From JAXDMK01 sp963790325 (GTDB lineage: Bacteria; Actinomycetota; Acidimicrobiia; Acidimicrobiales; AC-14): a stretch of 64,000 nucleotides of DNA. The DNA is taken from positions 372,001-436,000 of the forward strand of contig CAWBNY010000003.1 of assembly GCA_963790325.1 (NCBI GenBank). Direction: 5' to 3'. The notes beneath the pieces are model-generated. The model was not told the DNA's origin and did no database searches. It worked only from the letters and a program-made list of their open reading frames with translations. The translations under genes were made by a program, and so were the position numbers. Positions 44,977 to 52,668 of the stretch are shown piece by piece (position 1 is the first letter of the stretch; every line of letters starts with the position of its first letter).

Positions 44977-46386
44977 TCAGCCGCGAGCGCAGGACGTCCC
45001 CGGCCGGCGGGCGGCGGCGGCCCAGGAGGCGTCGGAGGTGCGGGGCCAGTAGTCGCCCGTATCGGGGTCCTGGTCGTAAGGGACGGGCGGGTCGTCGCCG
45101 GCGGCGATGTCGGCCACCGCAGCCAGGAAGCGGTCGATGTCGGCCGCCGTCGTCGACAGCCCGGCCGAGGCCCGGACCGCGCCCGGGATGTGGCGGCGGT
45201 CGCCCCTGAGGACGGCCGACCGGTAGTCGGCCACCTCGGTCGGGTCGAGCCCGAGCAGGCGGAGGAGATAGGGGTGGGCACAGAAGCACCCGTGGCGCAC
45301 TCCGATGGCGTGCTCGGCGCTCAGCCGCGCCGCCACCAGGGCGTGGTGGGCGCCGTCGACCACGAACGTGGCCACCGGCAGGGTCGGGGTGTCGAGGCCG
45401 GGGCCGAGGAGGTGGACGCCTGGGATGGCGGCCAGTCCGGCCCGCAGGCGGCGGGCCATGGCGTCGTCGTGGGCCACGATCGCCGGCCACCCGATCCGGC
45501 GCAACTCGTCGATGGCGGCGTGGAGGGCGACCGCCCCCACCACGTTGGGCGAGCCCGCCTCCTCCCGCTCCGGGGGGTCGGTCCACACCACCTCGTCCAG
45601 GTCGACCAGATCGACCGCGCCCCCCCCGGCCAGGAAGGGGTCGCCCGTCTCGAACGTGCGGCGGGGTCCCACGAGGACGCCTCCGCCGTAGGGGGCGTAC
45701 ATCTTGTGACCGCTCCAGGCCAGGAAGTCGGCGCCTCCGGGAAGCGGCCGGTGCGCCGCCACCTGGGCCGCGTCGACCAGCACCGGCACCCCCCGCTCGT
45801 GAGCGGCGGCCACGATCGCGTCCACCGGCGGTATCCAACCGGTGACGTTCGACGCCCCGGTCACCGCCAGCAGCCGGGCCCGAGGGCCGTCGTCGAGGGC
45901 GGCGGCGACGTCGTCGGCGTCGAAGGTGCCGTCCGTCCCGCAGTCCACATAGCGCCGGCGAGCCAGCCGGGCCCACGGCAGGAGGTTGGCGTGGTGCTCG
46001 ACCACGGTGGTGACGACCACGTCGTCGGGCTCCAGCCGCAGCCGGTAGGCGAGGTGGTTGACGGCCTCGGTGGTGTTTCGGCAGATGACGGCCACGTCGT
46101 CGTCGCCGGTCTTGCCCGCGTAGGCGAGGGCCGCGGCCCGGGCCTCCTCGTAGTCGGCGGTGGCCAGCTGCGACTTCCAGCCCGCCCCCCGGTGGATGCT
46201 CGAGTACCGGGGCATGAACTCGGCCACCCGCTCGGCCACCGCCGGCAGGGCGCCGGTGGAGGCGGCCGCGTCGAGCGACAGGTACGGACGCTCCCGCCCG
46301 TCGATGCAGGGTGCGGCCAAGCCATCGCCGACGAGGCGCACGCCGAGGCTGCGGCCTTCCGGCGCCCGATCCGGCACGTCCTCCAT
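44977..46386 (-). CDS. class V PLP enzyme, cysteine desulfurase/SufS-like
   Basis: 469 residues. The PLP Lys lies in 'LAWSGHKMYAPYGGGVLVG'; other landmarks are 'VEHHANLLPWARLARR', 'TGASNVTGWIPP' and the C-terminal 'RHGCFCAHPYLLR', which contains Cys residues where cysteine desulfurases carry the catalytic Cys. It could remove sulfur from cysteine, or act as a selenocysteine lyase or isopenicillin-epimerase-like enzyme; no Suf/Isc genes adjoin. The ATG at 46386 gives a normal N-terminus. A MOSC-domain gene, a common sulfur-carrier partner, is divergent from it. Confidence 0.82.
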   Translation of the reverse strand: MEDVPDRAPEGRSLGVRLVGDGLAAPCIDGRERPYLSLDAAASTGALPAVAERVAEFMPRYSSIHRGAGWKSQLATADYEEARAAALAYAGKTGDDDVAVICRNTTEAVNHLAYRLRLEPDDVVVTTVVEHHANLLPWARLARRRYVDCGTDGTFDADDVAAALDDGPRARLLAVTGASNVTGWIPPVDAIVAAAHERGVPVLVDAAQVAAHRPLPGGADFLAWSGHKMYAPYGGGVLVGPRRTFETGDPFLAGGGAVDLVDLDEVVWTDPPEREEAGSPNVVGAVALHAAIDELRRIGWPAIVAHDDAMARRLRAGLAAIPGVHLLGPGLDTPTLPVATFVVDGAHHALVAARLSAEHAIGVRHGCFCAHPYLLRLLGLDPTEVADYRSAVLRGDRRHIPGAVRASAGLSTTAADIDRFLAAVADIAAGDDPPVPYDQDPDTGDYWPRTSDASWAAAARRPGTSCARG

Positions 46387-46445
46387 CCTACCGGCGGGGG
46401 GAAACTGGGTGGCACGCCGGACCCGTCCCGGCCAAGCTGGCGGCC

Positions 46446-47003
46446 GTGCGCCACCTCACAGGCGAGGAGTTGACGGCCGGCCTCGACCACATCGCCGGCT
46501 CACCCGCCGACGTCGGTGTGGTGGAGCTCATCGTCGTCCGCCCCCGGCCCGCCGATCGGGAGGTGCTGGCCGAGGGGGTCCTCGACCTCGATCTCGGCCT
46601 GGTCGGCGACGGCTGGCCCGTCCGGTGGAGCAAGCGGACCCCGGACGGCTCGCCCCACCCCGACATGCAGCTCAACGTCATGAACTCCCGGGTGGCGGCG
46701 TTGGTGGCGGTCGAGCCCGACCGCCGGGCCCTGGCCGGCGACCAGCTCTACGTCGACCTCGACCTGGGCCACGACAACCTTCCGCCCGGCACCCGCCTCG
46801 CCCTGGGGACCGCCGTCATCGAGGTCACCGCCGTGCCCCACCGGGGGTGCGCCAAGTTCGCCGACCGCTTCGGGGTGGAAGCCCTCCGCTTCGTGAACTC
46901 GGAAGTGGGCCTGATCCGCCGGCTGCGGGGGCTCAACGCCAAGGTGGTCGTCCCCGGGATCGTAGGGGTGGGCGACCGGATCGAGAAGGTCGGCTCGGCC
47001 TAG
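46446..47003 (+). CDS. MOSC-domain protein
   Basis: 185 residues from GTG 46446. 'LAGDQLYVDLDLGHDNLPPG' and 'ALGTAVIEVTAVPHRGCAKF', with Cys in 'HRGCAKF', match the MOSC fold (molybdenum-cofactor sulfurase C-terminal), a predicted sulfur-carrier or Moco-binding domain. It lacks the fused N-terminal barrel of longer MOSC proteins. Longer frames upstream (from 46311) are Arg-rich and improbable. Its TAG stop shares the palindrome CTAG (47000-47003) with the stop of the convergent gene. Confidence 0.8.
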   Translation: MRHLTGEELTAGLDHIAGSPADVGVVELIVVRPRPADREVLAEGVLDLDLGLVGDGWPVRWSKRTPDGSPHPDMQLNVMNSRVAALVAVEPDRRALAGDQLYVDLDLGHDNLPPGTRLALGTAVIEVTAVPHRGCAKFADRFGVEALRFVNSEVGLIRRLRGLNAKVVVPGIVGVGDRIEKVGSA

Positions 47004-47509
47004 ACCGCCTCGACCTCGAAGATGTCGTGGGGGTCGGAGGCCAGGAGGCGCTCGCACATGGCCTGCTTGAGGGCGGTGAAGTGGTCCTCCTCGGCGGGGG
47101 TGCGGTCGGGCTTGCGGGCAACGGTGACGAACTCGTCGCTCACCTGGCCCTCCCGGACGAGGAGCGTGACGGCGGCGTCGCCGTACCGGATCCGGAACAC
47201 GAACTGCTCGAGGGTCACGCCTCGTTCGGGGCGCTCGAGGCCGGCGTCGACCAGGTACCGGCCCTCGGTGAGGGCCCGGGTGACGTGCTCGAACCCGTCC
47301 CGGGCGCCCGGGCCCCGGAACGCGGTCTCCACCACCATCCGCCGCCGTTCGGGCGGCCCGTCGGGCGAGAGGAGGGCGAAGGCGAGCTCCATGGCCTTGA
47401 ACGCCATGGCCACCCCGGCCGGGCTGCCGGGGCCGCTGTAGCGCAGCATCTCCTCGAAGTTGCAGACGAGGAGCACTCCCTCGTCGAGGACCTCCAGGCG
47501 CGGCGCCAC
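47000..47509 (-). CDS. hypothetical protein
   Basis: 169 residues from GTG 47507-47509. Soluble alpha/beta pattern ('LEVLDEGVLLVCNFEEMLRY', 'RMVVETAFRGPGARDG', 'EQFVFRIRYGDAAVTLLVRE'). I do not recognise it. The open frame runs to 48175, but that part is antisense to the F420-reductase-like gene, His/Arg-rich, and rejected. It diverges from that gene across 33 bp. Confidence 0.6.
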   Translation of the reverse strand: MAPRLEVLDEGVLLVCNFEEMLRYSGPGSPAGVAMAFKAMELAFALLSPDGPPERRRMVVETAFRGPGARDGFEHVTRALTEGRYLVDAGLERPERGVTLEQFVFRIRYGDAAVTLLVREGQVSDEFVTVARKPDRTPAEEDHFTALKQAMCERLLASDPHDIFEVEAV

Positions 47510-47542
47510 CCCCCGATCGTAGGTCGGCCTATCGTCGGCCCC

Positions 47543-48205
47543 ATGAACGTCGGCGTGTTGGGCACGGGCACCGTCGGACGCGCCCTCGCCAACCGCCTGA
47601 TCGAGCTCGGTCACGCGGTGACGATGGGCGCCCGCCAGGCGGTCAACGAGAAGGCGGCGGCGTGGGTGGAGTCGGTCGGCGACGGGGCCTCGGCGGCGGC
47701 CGGCACGTTCGAAGACGCGGCCGCCTTCGGGGAGGTGGTGGTGAACGCGACGGCCGGCACCGCCTCGGTGGACGCCCTCGACGCCGCCGGCGCGGCCAAC
47801 CTGGCCGGAAAGGTCCTGGTCGACGTGGCCAACCCCCTCGACTTCTCCCACGGCATGCCGCCGTCGTTGTCGGTGTGCAACACCGACTCCCTCGGGGAGC
47901 AGATCCAGCGCCGGTTCCCAGACGCCCGCGTGGTCAAGACCCTGAACACGGTGAACGCCGACGTGATGATCCACCCCGAGATCGTCCCCGGACGCCACAC
48001 CATGTTCCTCGCCGGCAACGACGGCGAGGCCAAGGCCGAGGTCCGCTCCCTGCTGGAGAGCTTCGGCTGGCCCCCCGCCGACCTCGTCGACCTCGGCGAC
48101 ATCGGCGCCGCCCGGGGGATGGAGATGTACCTCCCCCTGTGGCTCCGCCTCTGGGGCGCGACCGGCACCGGCCACCTCAACATCGGGCTGGTGGCGGGGG
48201 AGTAG
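47543..48205 (+). CDS. NADP/F420-dependent oxidoreductase-like (COG2085) protein
   Basis: 220 residues. Rossmann 'MNVGVLGTGTVGRALANRLI' with an Arg soon after ('MGARQAVNEKAAAW'), indicating NADP. 'KVLVDVANPLDFSHGMPPSL' and 'VVKTLNTVNADVMIHPE' match the Fno-like NADPH:F420 oxidoreductase family. Full Fno is about 220 residues, so length fits. Many members are of unknown substrate, so F420 use is probable rather than certain. The C-terminal 'MEMYLPLWLRLWGATGTGHL' is typical of the actinobacterial subgroup. Confidence 0.85.
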   Translation: MNVGVLGTGTVGRALANRLIELGHAVTMGARQAVNEKAAAWVESVGDGASAAAGTFEDAAAFGEVVVNATAGTASVDALDAAGAANLAGKVLVDVANPLDFSHGMPPSLSVCNTDSLGEQIQRRFPDARVVKTLNTVNADVMIHPEIVPGRHTMFLAGNDGEAKAEVRSLLESFGWPPADLVDLGDIGAARGMEMYLPLWLRLWGATGTGHLNIGLVAGE

Positions 48206-48218
48206 CCCGGCCGGGGCG

Positions 48219-50402
48219 TCAGTCGAGATCGAAGCGGTCGAGGTTCATGACCTTGTCCCACGCGGCCACGAAGTCGGTCACGAACTTCTCCTTCGAGTCG
48301 GCGGACGCGTAGACCTCGGCCACCGCCCGGAGCTGGGAGTTGGAGCCGAACACGAGGTCGACGGCGGTGGCCGTGGCCGTGACCTCACCTGTGGCCCGGT
48401 CGCGGCCTTCGTACACGTTCTCCTCCGAGACCGACGGCTTCCACTCCCGGCCCATGTCGAGCAGGTCCACGAAGAAGTCGTTGGTGAGCGTCCCCGGCCG
48501 GTCGGTGAGGACGCCGTGGGGCGAACCGCCGGCGTTGGCGCCGAGGGCCCGCATGCCGCCGACGAGAACCGTCATCTCGGGGGCGGTGAGGGTCAACATG
48601 TAGGCCCGGTCGAGCAGCTTCTGCTCCGGCGGCAGCTTCTCGCCGGCCCGGAGGTAGTTGCGGAACCCGTCGGCCGAAGGCTCCAGCACCTCGAACGCCT
48701 CCACGTCGGTCTGCTCTTGGGAGGCGTCGGTGCGCCCGGGGGCGAACGGGACGGCGACGTCGTGGCCGGCGTCGCTGGCTGCCTGCTCCACCGCCGCGCA
48801 CCCGCCCAGGACGATCACGTCGGCCAGGGAGATCCGGATGGCGCCGGACTGGGAGCGGTTGAACTCCTGCTGGATGCCCTCCAGGACGGGCAGCACCGTG
48901 GCCAGGGCGGCCGGGTCGTTGGACTCCCAGTCCTTCTGCGGTGCCAGCCGGATCCGGGCCCCGTTGGCCCCGCCCCTCATGTCGGTCCCCCGGAAGCTGG
49001 CCGCCGACGCCCAGGCGGTCGAGACCAGCTGGGAGACGGACAGTCCCGAGGCGAGGATGGAGGCCTTGAGGGCGGCGATGTCGTCGGCGCCGACCAGCTC
49101 GTGGTCGACGGCGGGGACGGGGTCCTGCCACAGCTGCGGCTCCGGGACCCACGGGCCGAGGAAGCGGGTCACCGGGCCCATGTCGCGGTGCAGCAGCTTG
49201 TACCAGGCTTTGGCGAAGGCGTCGGCCAGCTGGTCGGGGTTCTCGTGGAAGCGCCTGGCGATCGGGGCGTAGATCGGGTCCACCTTCAGGGCCAGGTCGG
49301 ACGTCAGCATCATCGGGGCGTGCCGCCGCGACGGGTCGTGGGCATCGGGCACGGTGCCCTGGGCCTCCGGGTTGGTCGGAGTCCACTGCTGCGCCCCGGC
49401 CGGGCTCCTCGTCAGCTCCCAGTCGAACGAGAACAGGTTGTCGAGGTAGTCGTTGTTCCACCTGGTGGGCTCCTGGGTCCACGCCCCTTCGAGGCCGCTG
49501 GTCATGGCGTGGACGCCCTTGCCGCTGCCGTAGGAGTTGTTCCAGCCGAAGCCCTGATGCTCGACGGGGCAGGCTTCCGGCTCGGGACCGACGTAGTCGG
49601 GGTCGACCGCTCCGTGGCACTTGCCGAACGTGTGGCCGCCGACGATGAGGGCCACCGTCTCCTCGTCGTCCATCGCCATCCGGCCGAACGTCTCCCGGAT
49701 GTCACGGGCCGACGCCAGCGGGTCGGGGTTGCCGTTGGGCCCCTCCGGGTTCACGTAGATGAGGCCCATCTGCACCGCTCCGAACGGACCGCCGAGCTCG
49801 CGGTCGCCGCTGTAGCGCTCGTCGCCGAGCCAGGTGTCCTCCGGCCCCCAGAAGACCTCCTCCGGCTCCCAGATGTCCTCCCGCCCGAAGCCGAAGCCGA
49901 ACGTCTCGAACCCCATCGACTCCAGGGCGACGTTGCCGGCCAGCACCAGCAGGTCGGCCCACGAGATGGCCCGGCCGTACTTCTGCTTGACCGGCCACAG
50001 CAGCCGCCGGGCCTTGTCGAGGTTGCCGTTGTCGGGCCAGCTGTTGAGGGGGGCGAAGCGCTGCGCACCCTGGCCGCCACCGCCCCGGCCGTCGGCGGTG
50101 CGGTAGGTGCCGGCGGCATGCCACGTCAGGCGGATGAAGAGGGGGCCGTAGTGGCCGTAGTCGGCCGGCCACCAGTCCTGCGACGTCGTCATCACGTCGA
50201 CCACGTCCTGCTTCAGGGCGTCGACGTCGAGGGTGGCGAACGCCGCCGCGTAGTCGAAGTCCTCGCCCATCGGGTTGGAGAGGGCCGTGTGCTGGTGGAG
50301 AACCTTCAGGTCGAGCTGGTTCGGCCACCAGTCCTGGTTCGTCCGGGGCCGGTTGGCCTTCGGCTCGGGGGCGGGGATTGCCGGGTTCTCGCTCTCAGAC
50401 AC
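48219..50402 (-). CDS. katG: catalase-peroxidase KatG
   Basis: 727 residues, full length with both peroxidase-like halves. Distal Arg91, Trp94, His95 ('IRLTWHAAGTYR'); Tyr216 ('GLIYVNPEGPNG') and Met242 ('RMAMDDEE') complete the Trp-Tyr-Met adduct needed for catalase activity; proximal His257 is in 'GGHTFGKCHG'. It decomposes H2O2. Cys replaces the more common Thr after 'FGK'. The ATG overlaps the furA stop by 8 nt (50395-50402), the usual furA-katG operon. Expected to be repressed by FurA and induced by peroxide. Confidence 0.97.
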   Translation of the reverse strand: MSESENPAIPAPEPKANRPRTNQDWWPNQLDLKVLHQHTALSNPMGEDFDYAAAFATLDVDALKQDVVDVMTTSQDWWPADYGHYGPLFIRLTWHAAGTYRTADGRGGGGQGAQRFAPLNSWPDNGNLDKARRLLWPVKQKYGRAISWADLLVLAGNVALESMGFETFGFGFGREDIWEPEEVFWGPEDTWLGDERYSGDRELGGPFGAVQMGLIYVNPEGPNGNPDPLASARDIRETFGRMAMDDEETVALIVGGHTFGKCHGAVDPDYVGPEPEACPVEHQGFGWNNSYGSGKGVHAMTSGLEGAWTQEPTRWNNDYLDNLFSFDWELTRSPAGAQQWTPTNPEAQGTVPDAHDPSRRHAPMMLTSDLALKVDPIYAPIARRFHENPDQLADAFAKAWYKLLHRDMGPVTRFLGPWVPEPQLWQDPVPAVDHELVGADDIAALKASILASGLSVSQLVSTAWASAASFRGTDMRGGANGARIRLAPQKDWESNDPAALATVLPVLEGIQQEFNRSQSGAIRISLADVIVLGGCAAVEQAASDAGHDVAVPFAPGRTDASQEQTDVEAFEVLEPSADGFRNYLRAGEKLPPEQKLLDRAYMLTLTAPEMTVLVGGMRALGANAGGSPHGVLTDRPGTLTNDFFVDLLDMGREWKPSVSEENVYEGRDRATGEVTATATAVDLVFGSNSQLRAVAEVYASADSKEKFVTDFVAAWDKVMNLDRFDLD

Positions 50403-50877
50403 GTCGATCCGTCTCCTTGGTCGCTGGTTCGAACTGGTGGATGGGTTGGGCGGCCGCGACGCACTTGGGGCATCGGCCCCAGTACGTGACCTCGGCCTGG
50501 TCGATCTCGTAGCCGGAGTCGTCGGCGGCGGTCAGGCACGGGGCCACGCCGACCGCGCAGTCGACGTCGACCATGCGACCGCACCTCCGGCAGATGAGGT
50601 GGTGGTGGTTGTCACCGACCCGGTTCTCGTAGCGGGCCGACGACCCCGCCGGCTGGATGCGCCGGAGGAGGTCCTTCTCGGTGAGGGCGGCCAGTGTGTC
50701 GTACACCGCCTGCCGGGAGATGGCGCCGATCATGGCCCGCACTGCGGTGTAGATGTCGTCGGCCGTGCCGTGGGGTCCGTCGGACACCGCCCGCAGGATC
50801 GCCAGCCGCTGCGCGGTGACCTGCAGACCGTGCCGGCGGAGCAATCCATCGCCGTCAACGGACGCCTCCTCGGTCAC
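50395..50877 (-). CDS. furA: Fur-family peroxide/iron regulator FurA
   Basis: 160 residues. An N-terminal winged helix ('GLQVTAQRLAILRAVSDGPH', 'SRQAVYDTLAALTEKDLLRR') precedes a dimerisation domain with His-rich metal site 'NHHHLICRRCG' and a second Cys pair 'GRCPKC' that would hold structural zinc. By position directly before katG it is the FurA homologue, in mycobacteria and streptomycetes an autoregulated repressor of furA-katG. Start ATG at 50877. Confidence 0.94.
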   Translation of the reverse strand: MTEEASVDGDGLLRRHGLQVTAQRLAILRAVSDGPHGTADDIYTAVRAMIGAISRQAVYDTLAALTEKDLLRRIQPAGSSARYENRVGDNHHHLICRRCGRMVDVDCAVGVAPCLTAADDSGYEIDQAEVTYWGRCPKCVAAAQPIHQFEPATKETDRRV

Positions 50878-50887
50878 GGTCCGAGGC

Positions 50888-50932
50888 TACCTCATAAAGT
50901 GGACTCATTCGATCTTTGGTCTGATACAAATT
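50888..50932 (-). promoter_or_regulatory. A+T-rich furA promoter/operator region
   Basis: A short A+T-rich stretch just upstream of furA, unusual in this GC-rich window, with an imperfect dyad TTTG-N8-CAAA (50915-50930). FurA homologues repress their own promoter at such sites. The exact operator cannot be fixed from one sequence. Confidence 0.4.
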
Positions 50933-51040
50933 CTGCCGACCGATCGACGACAAGGTCGAGGTGGGCGAAACCGAAATCGCCACTGCGGCCGGCGAGGCGA
51001 CGGTCGGGAGCGGTCCATCGGAAGCTCCTCGCGGCCACCG

Positions 51041-51433
51041 CTACGGCTCGAGCAGTCCGGGGTGGGCGGGCACGTCGACCGCGTGCTCCCGGAGGGCGGC
51101 CAGGGGGACGATGTCGAGCGCTCGCTCGTGGGTCGAGGCCAGGACGACGAAGGCGGCAGACCCGTCCCGGTGGGCCCGTAGCCAGTTGGCGGCGGTGACG
51201 CACCACCGATCGCCCGGGTTGAGCCCGGGGAAGCGAAACTCGGGCCGGGCTGTGCTGAGGTCGTTGCCGATCCGGCGCTGGTGGTCGAGGAACTCGGCCG
51301 TCACGACCGCGCAGATGGTGTGGCTGCCCCTGTCCTCGGGTCCGGTCGCGCAACATCCGTCCCGGTAGAAGCCGGTGATCGGGTCGGTGCCGCAGGGCTC
51401 CAGCTCGCCGCCGAGGACGTTGCGATCGGCCAT
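51041..51433 (-). CDS. DUF2237 protein
   Basis: 130 residues. 'NVLGGELEPCGTDPITGFYR' with 'DGCCATGPEDRGSHTICAVV' and 'FPGLNPGDRWCVTAANWLRA' are the near-invariant core of DUF2237, a small conserved family of unknown function with several Cys. Encoded upstream of furA on the same strand with a 163-bp gap, so it probably has its own promoter. Confidence 0.92.
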   Translation of the reverse strand: MADRNVLGGELEPCGTDPITGFYRDGCCATGPEDRGSHTICAVVTAEFLDHQRRIGNDLSTARPEFRFPGLNPGDRWCVTAANWLRAHRDGSAAFVVLASTHERALDIVPLAALREHAVDVPAHPGLLEP

Positions 51434-51467
51434 CCCTGAAGTATCGCCCGCAGCGGCGGTTGCGTGC

Positions 51468-51926
51468 CTACCAGTAGTAGGGAGGGCAGTTGTAGAGCTT
51501 GAGGAGGGGGACCCGGGTGGGGTCGTCGTAGGCGTTGGCCTTCAGGTACTGGGTGTTGGTGTCGGCACACTTGACCGGGTCGTAGCCCAACGTGGAGCTG
51601 GTGGTCGGGGCGACGGTGGTGGGGGGCTGGGTGATCGGCGGCTGGGTCGAGGGCGGGGCCGACACCACCGGCGGCCGGGTGGTCACGACCCGGGGGGCCA
51701 CGGTGGTGGTCGGCGCCCCGGTGGTGGTCGTGGTGGCGGGCGCCTTGGTGGTGGTCGTGCGGGGGACGGTGGTGGTGGGCCGGGCCTCCACGGTCGTGGT
51801 CACCTGGACGAGATCGGCGGACGAGACCTCCTGCATCGGACGGTCGTCGCCGACGACCACCCCGATCCCCACCGCCGCCACGAAGATCGCCCCGAGAAAC
51901 GCCACGAACAGCCTCGGCCGGTTCAT
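51468..51926 (-). CDS. Thr/Pro-rich exported or anchored protein
   Basis: 152 residues. An N-terminal signal or anchor helix ('RLFVAFLGAIFVAAVGIGVV') is followed by about 80 residues of Thr/Pro/Val repeats ('TTTVPRTTTTKAPATTTT') typical of a wall-spanning stalk, and a small C-terminal region with two Cys ('VKCADTN', 'YNCPPYYW') that may form a disulfide. Family unknown; probably surface-exposed. Confidence 0.7.
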   Translation of the reverse strand: MNRPRLFVAFLGAIFVAAVGIGVVVGDDRPMQEVSSADLVQVTTTVEARPTTTVPRTTTTKAPATTTTTGAPTTTVAPRVVTTRPPVVSAPPSTQPPITQPPTTVAPTTSSTLGYDPVKCADTNTQYLKANAYDDPTRVPLLKLYNCPPYYW

Positions 51927-51959
51927 GGGAGGAGTATCGGCAGGATTCGAAGCCGCCTG

Positions 51960-51977
51960 TAGGCCTTTTGGCCTACT
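51960..51977. repeat. short perfect inverted repeat
   Basis: 7-bp stem GTAGGCC/GGCCTAC with TTTT loop upstream of the Thr/Pro-rich gene. The 388-bp gap from 51927 to the whiB start at 52315 contains this, a second 8-bp stem (52044-52051 with 52071-52078) and the whiB leader; no gene is seen in it. Confidence 0.45.
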
Positions 51978-52270
51978 CCGACCCGGCCTTCCCGTATGAA
52001 CGGAACGAGAACTTCATCGAGGAACAGGTGCCCGGCCCGATGTCGCTGGACTGGGGGGTGCGGGGTCATGGTCCAGCGCCTGCGCAGTGAAAGCGCCGGC
52101 GTCCCGGAAAATTGCACGGTCGATCGGACGCCGCGACATTCGCGGGCCCGACGGCAGGCCCGACGGCAGGTCCGGCATCCTGCCAGGCCATGCTGTGACC
52201 TAAGCTAAGGCGATAGAACCCGACGGTTGTCCAGCGCCGCCTGTGAGCGGTCATTTGAACGCTGTAGTTC

Positions 52271-52291
52271 GTTGCCCCAGACCCCGGCAGC
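52271..52291 (+). repeat. whiB leader element, copy 1
   Basis: A 21-nt sequence beginning GTTGCCCCAGACCCC, identical to 55067-55087, 24 nt before the first whiB start (second copy 35 nt before). The surrounding DNA is more diverged, which points to selection as operator or 5'-UTR element. About 55-60 nt further upstream each copy has a TAGAAC/TAGAAT hexamer that could be a -10 box. Confidence 0.6.
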
Positions 52292-52314
52292 GTCTCACCG
52301 AGCGACGATGGGCG

Positions 52315-52668
52315 ATGCGTTCGGATGTCAGAGCGTGGGTCGCCAGGGTTGCGAACCGATCGAACCCAACGAGCCTGATCCGCATCCCGGGTGGTTGGGA
52401 CCGGGAGGGTTGGCGCGACTGCGCGGCGTGCCGGGACGTTGATCCGGAGCTCTTCTTCCCGGTCGGCAGCACCGGCACCGCGATCGACCGGATCGAGACG
52501 GCTAAGGCCGTGTGCCGGCGCTGCCCGGCGCAGGATGCCTGCCTGCAGTTCGCTCTCGAGACCAGGCAGGACGACGGCGTCTGGGGCGGCACGGACGAGG
52601 ACGAGCGCCGCCGGCTGCGCAGAACCTGGTGGGCCAGCCGTCATCAGGTGAGATCGGTCCACGCATGA
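52315..52668 (+). CDS. WhiB-family regulator, copy 1
   Basis: 117 residues from ATG 52315 (frame open to 52243). Cys39, Cys67, Cys70 and Cys76 ('AACRDVD', 'AVCRRCPAQDAC') would hold a [4Fe-4S] cluster; 'GVWGGTDEDERRRLRR' is the turn and basic AT-hook-like segment that contacts sigma and DNA. An extra Cys36 is present ('DCAAC'). WhiB proteins respond to O2, NO or redox. ATGA overlap with the phosphatase gene implies co-translation. Very similar to the second copy at 55122 (roughly 80% over the core by eye). Confidence 0.9.
   Translation: MRSDVRAWVARVANRSNPTSLIRIPGGWDREGWRDCAACRDVDPELFFPVGSTGTAIDRIETAKAVCRRCPAQDACLQFALETRQDDGVWGGTDEDERRRLRRTWWASRHQVRSVHA

Noticed and set aside
42788..45976. 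1062-residue - strand frame
   Set aside because: Out of frame with the genuine flavoprotein and PLP-enzyme genes on the same strand and opposite the kinase; Arg/Pro-rich without motifs.
50395..50402. Eight-nt furA-katG overlap as something unusual
   Set aside because: Overlap or close spacing of furA and katG is normal in actinobacteria.
52199..52215. CCTAAGCTAAGG upstream of whiB copy 1 as an iron box
   Set aside because: Not a true palindrome and a poor match to the 19-nt IdeR/DtxR consensus.
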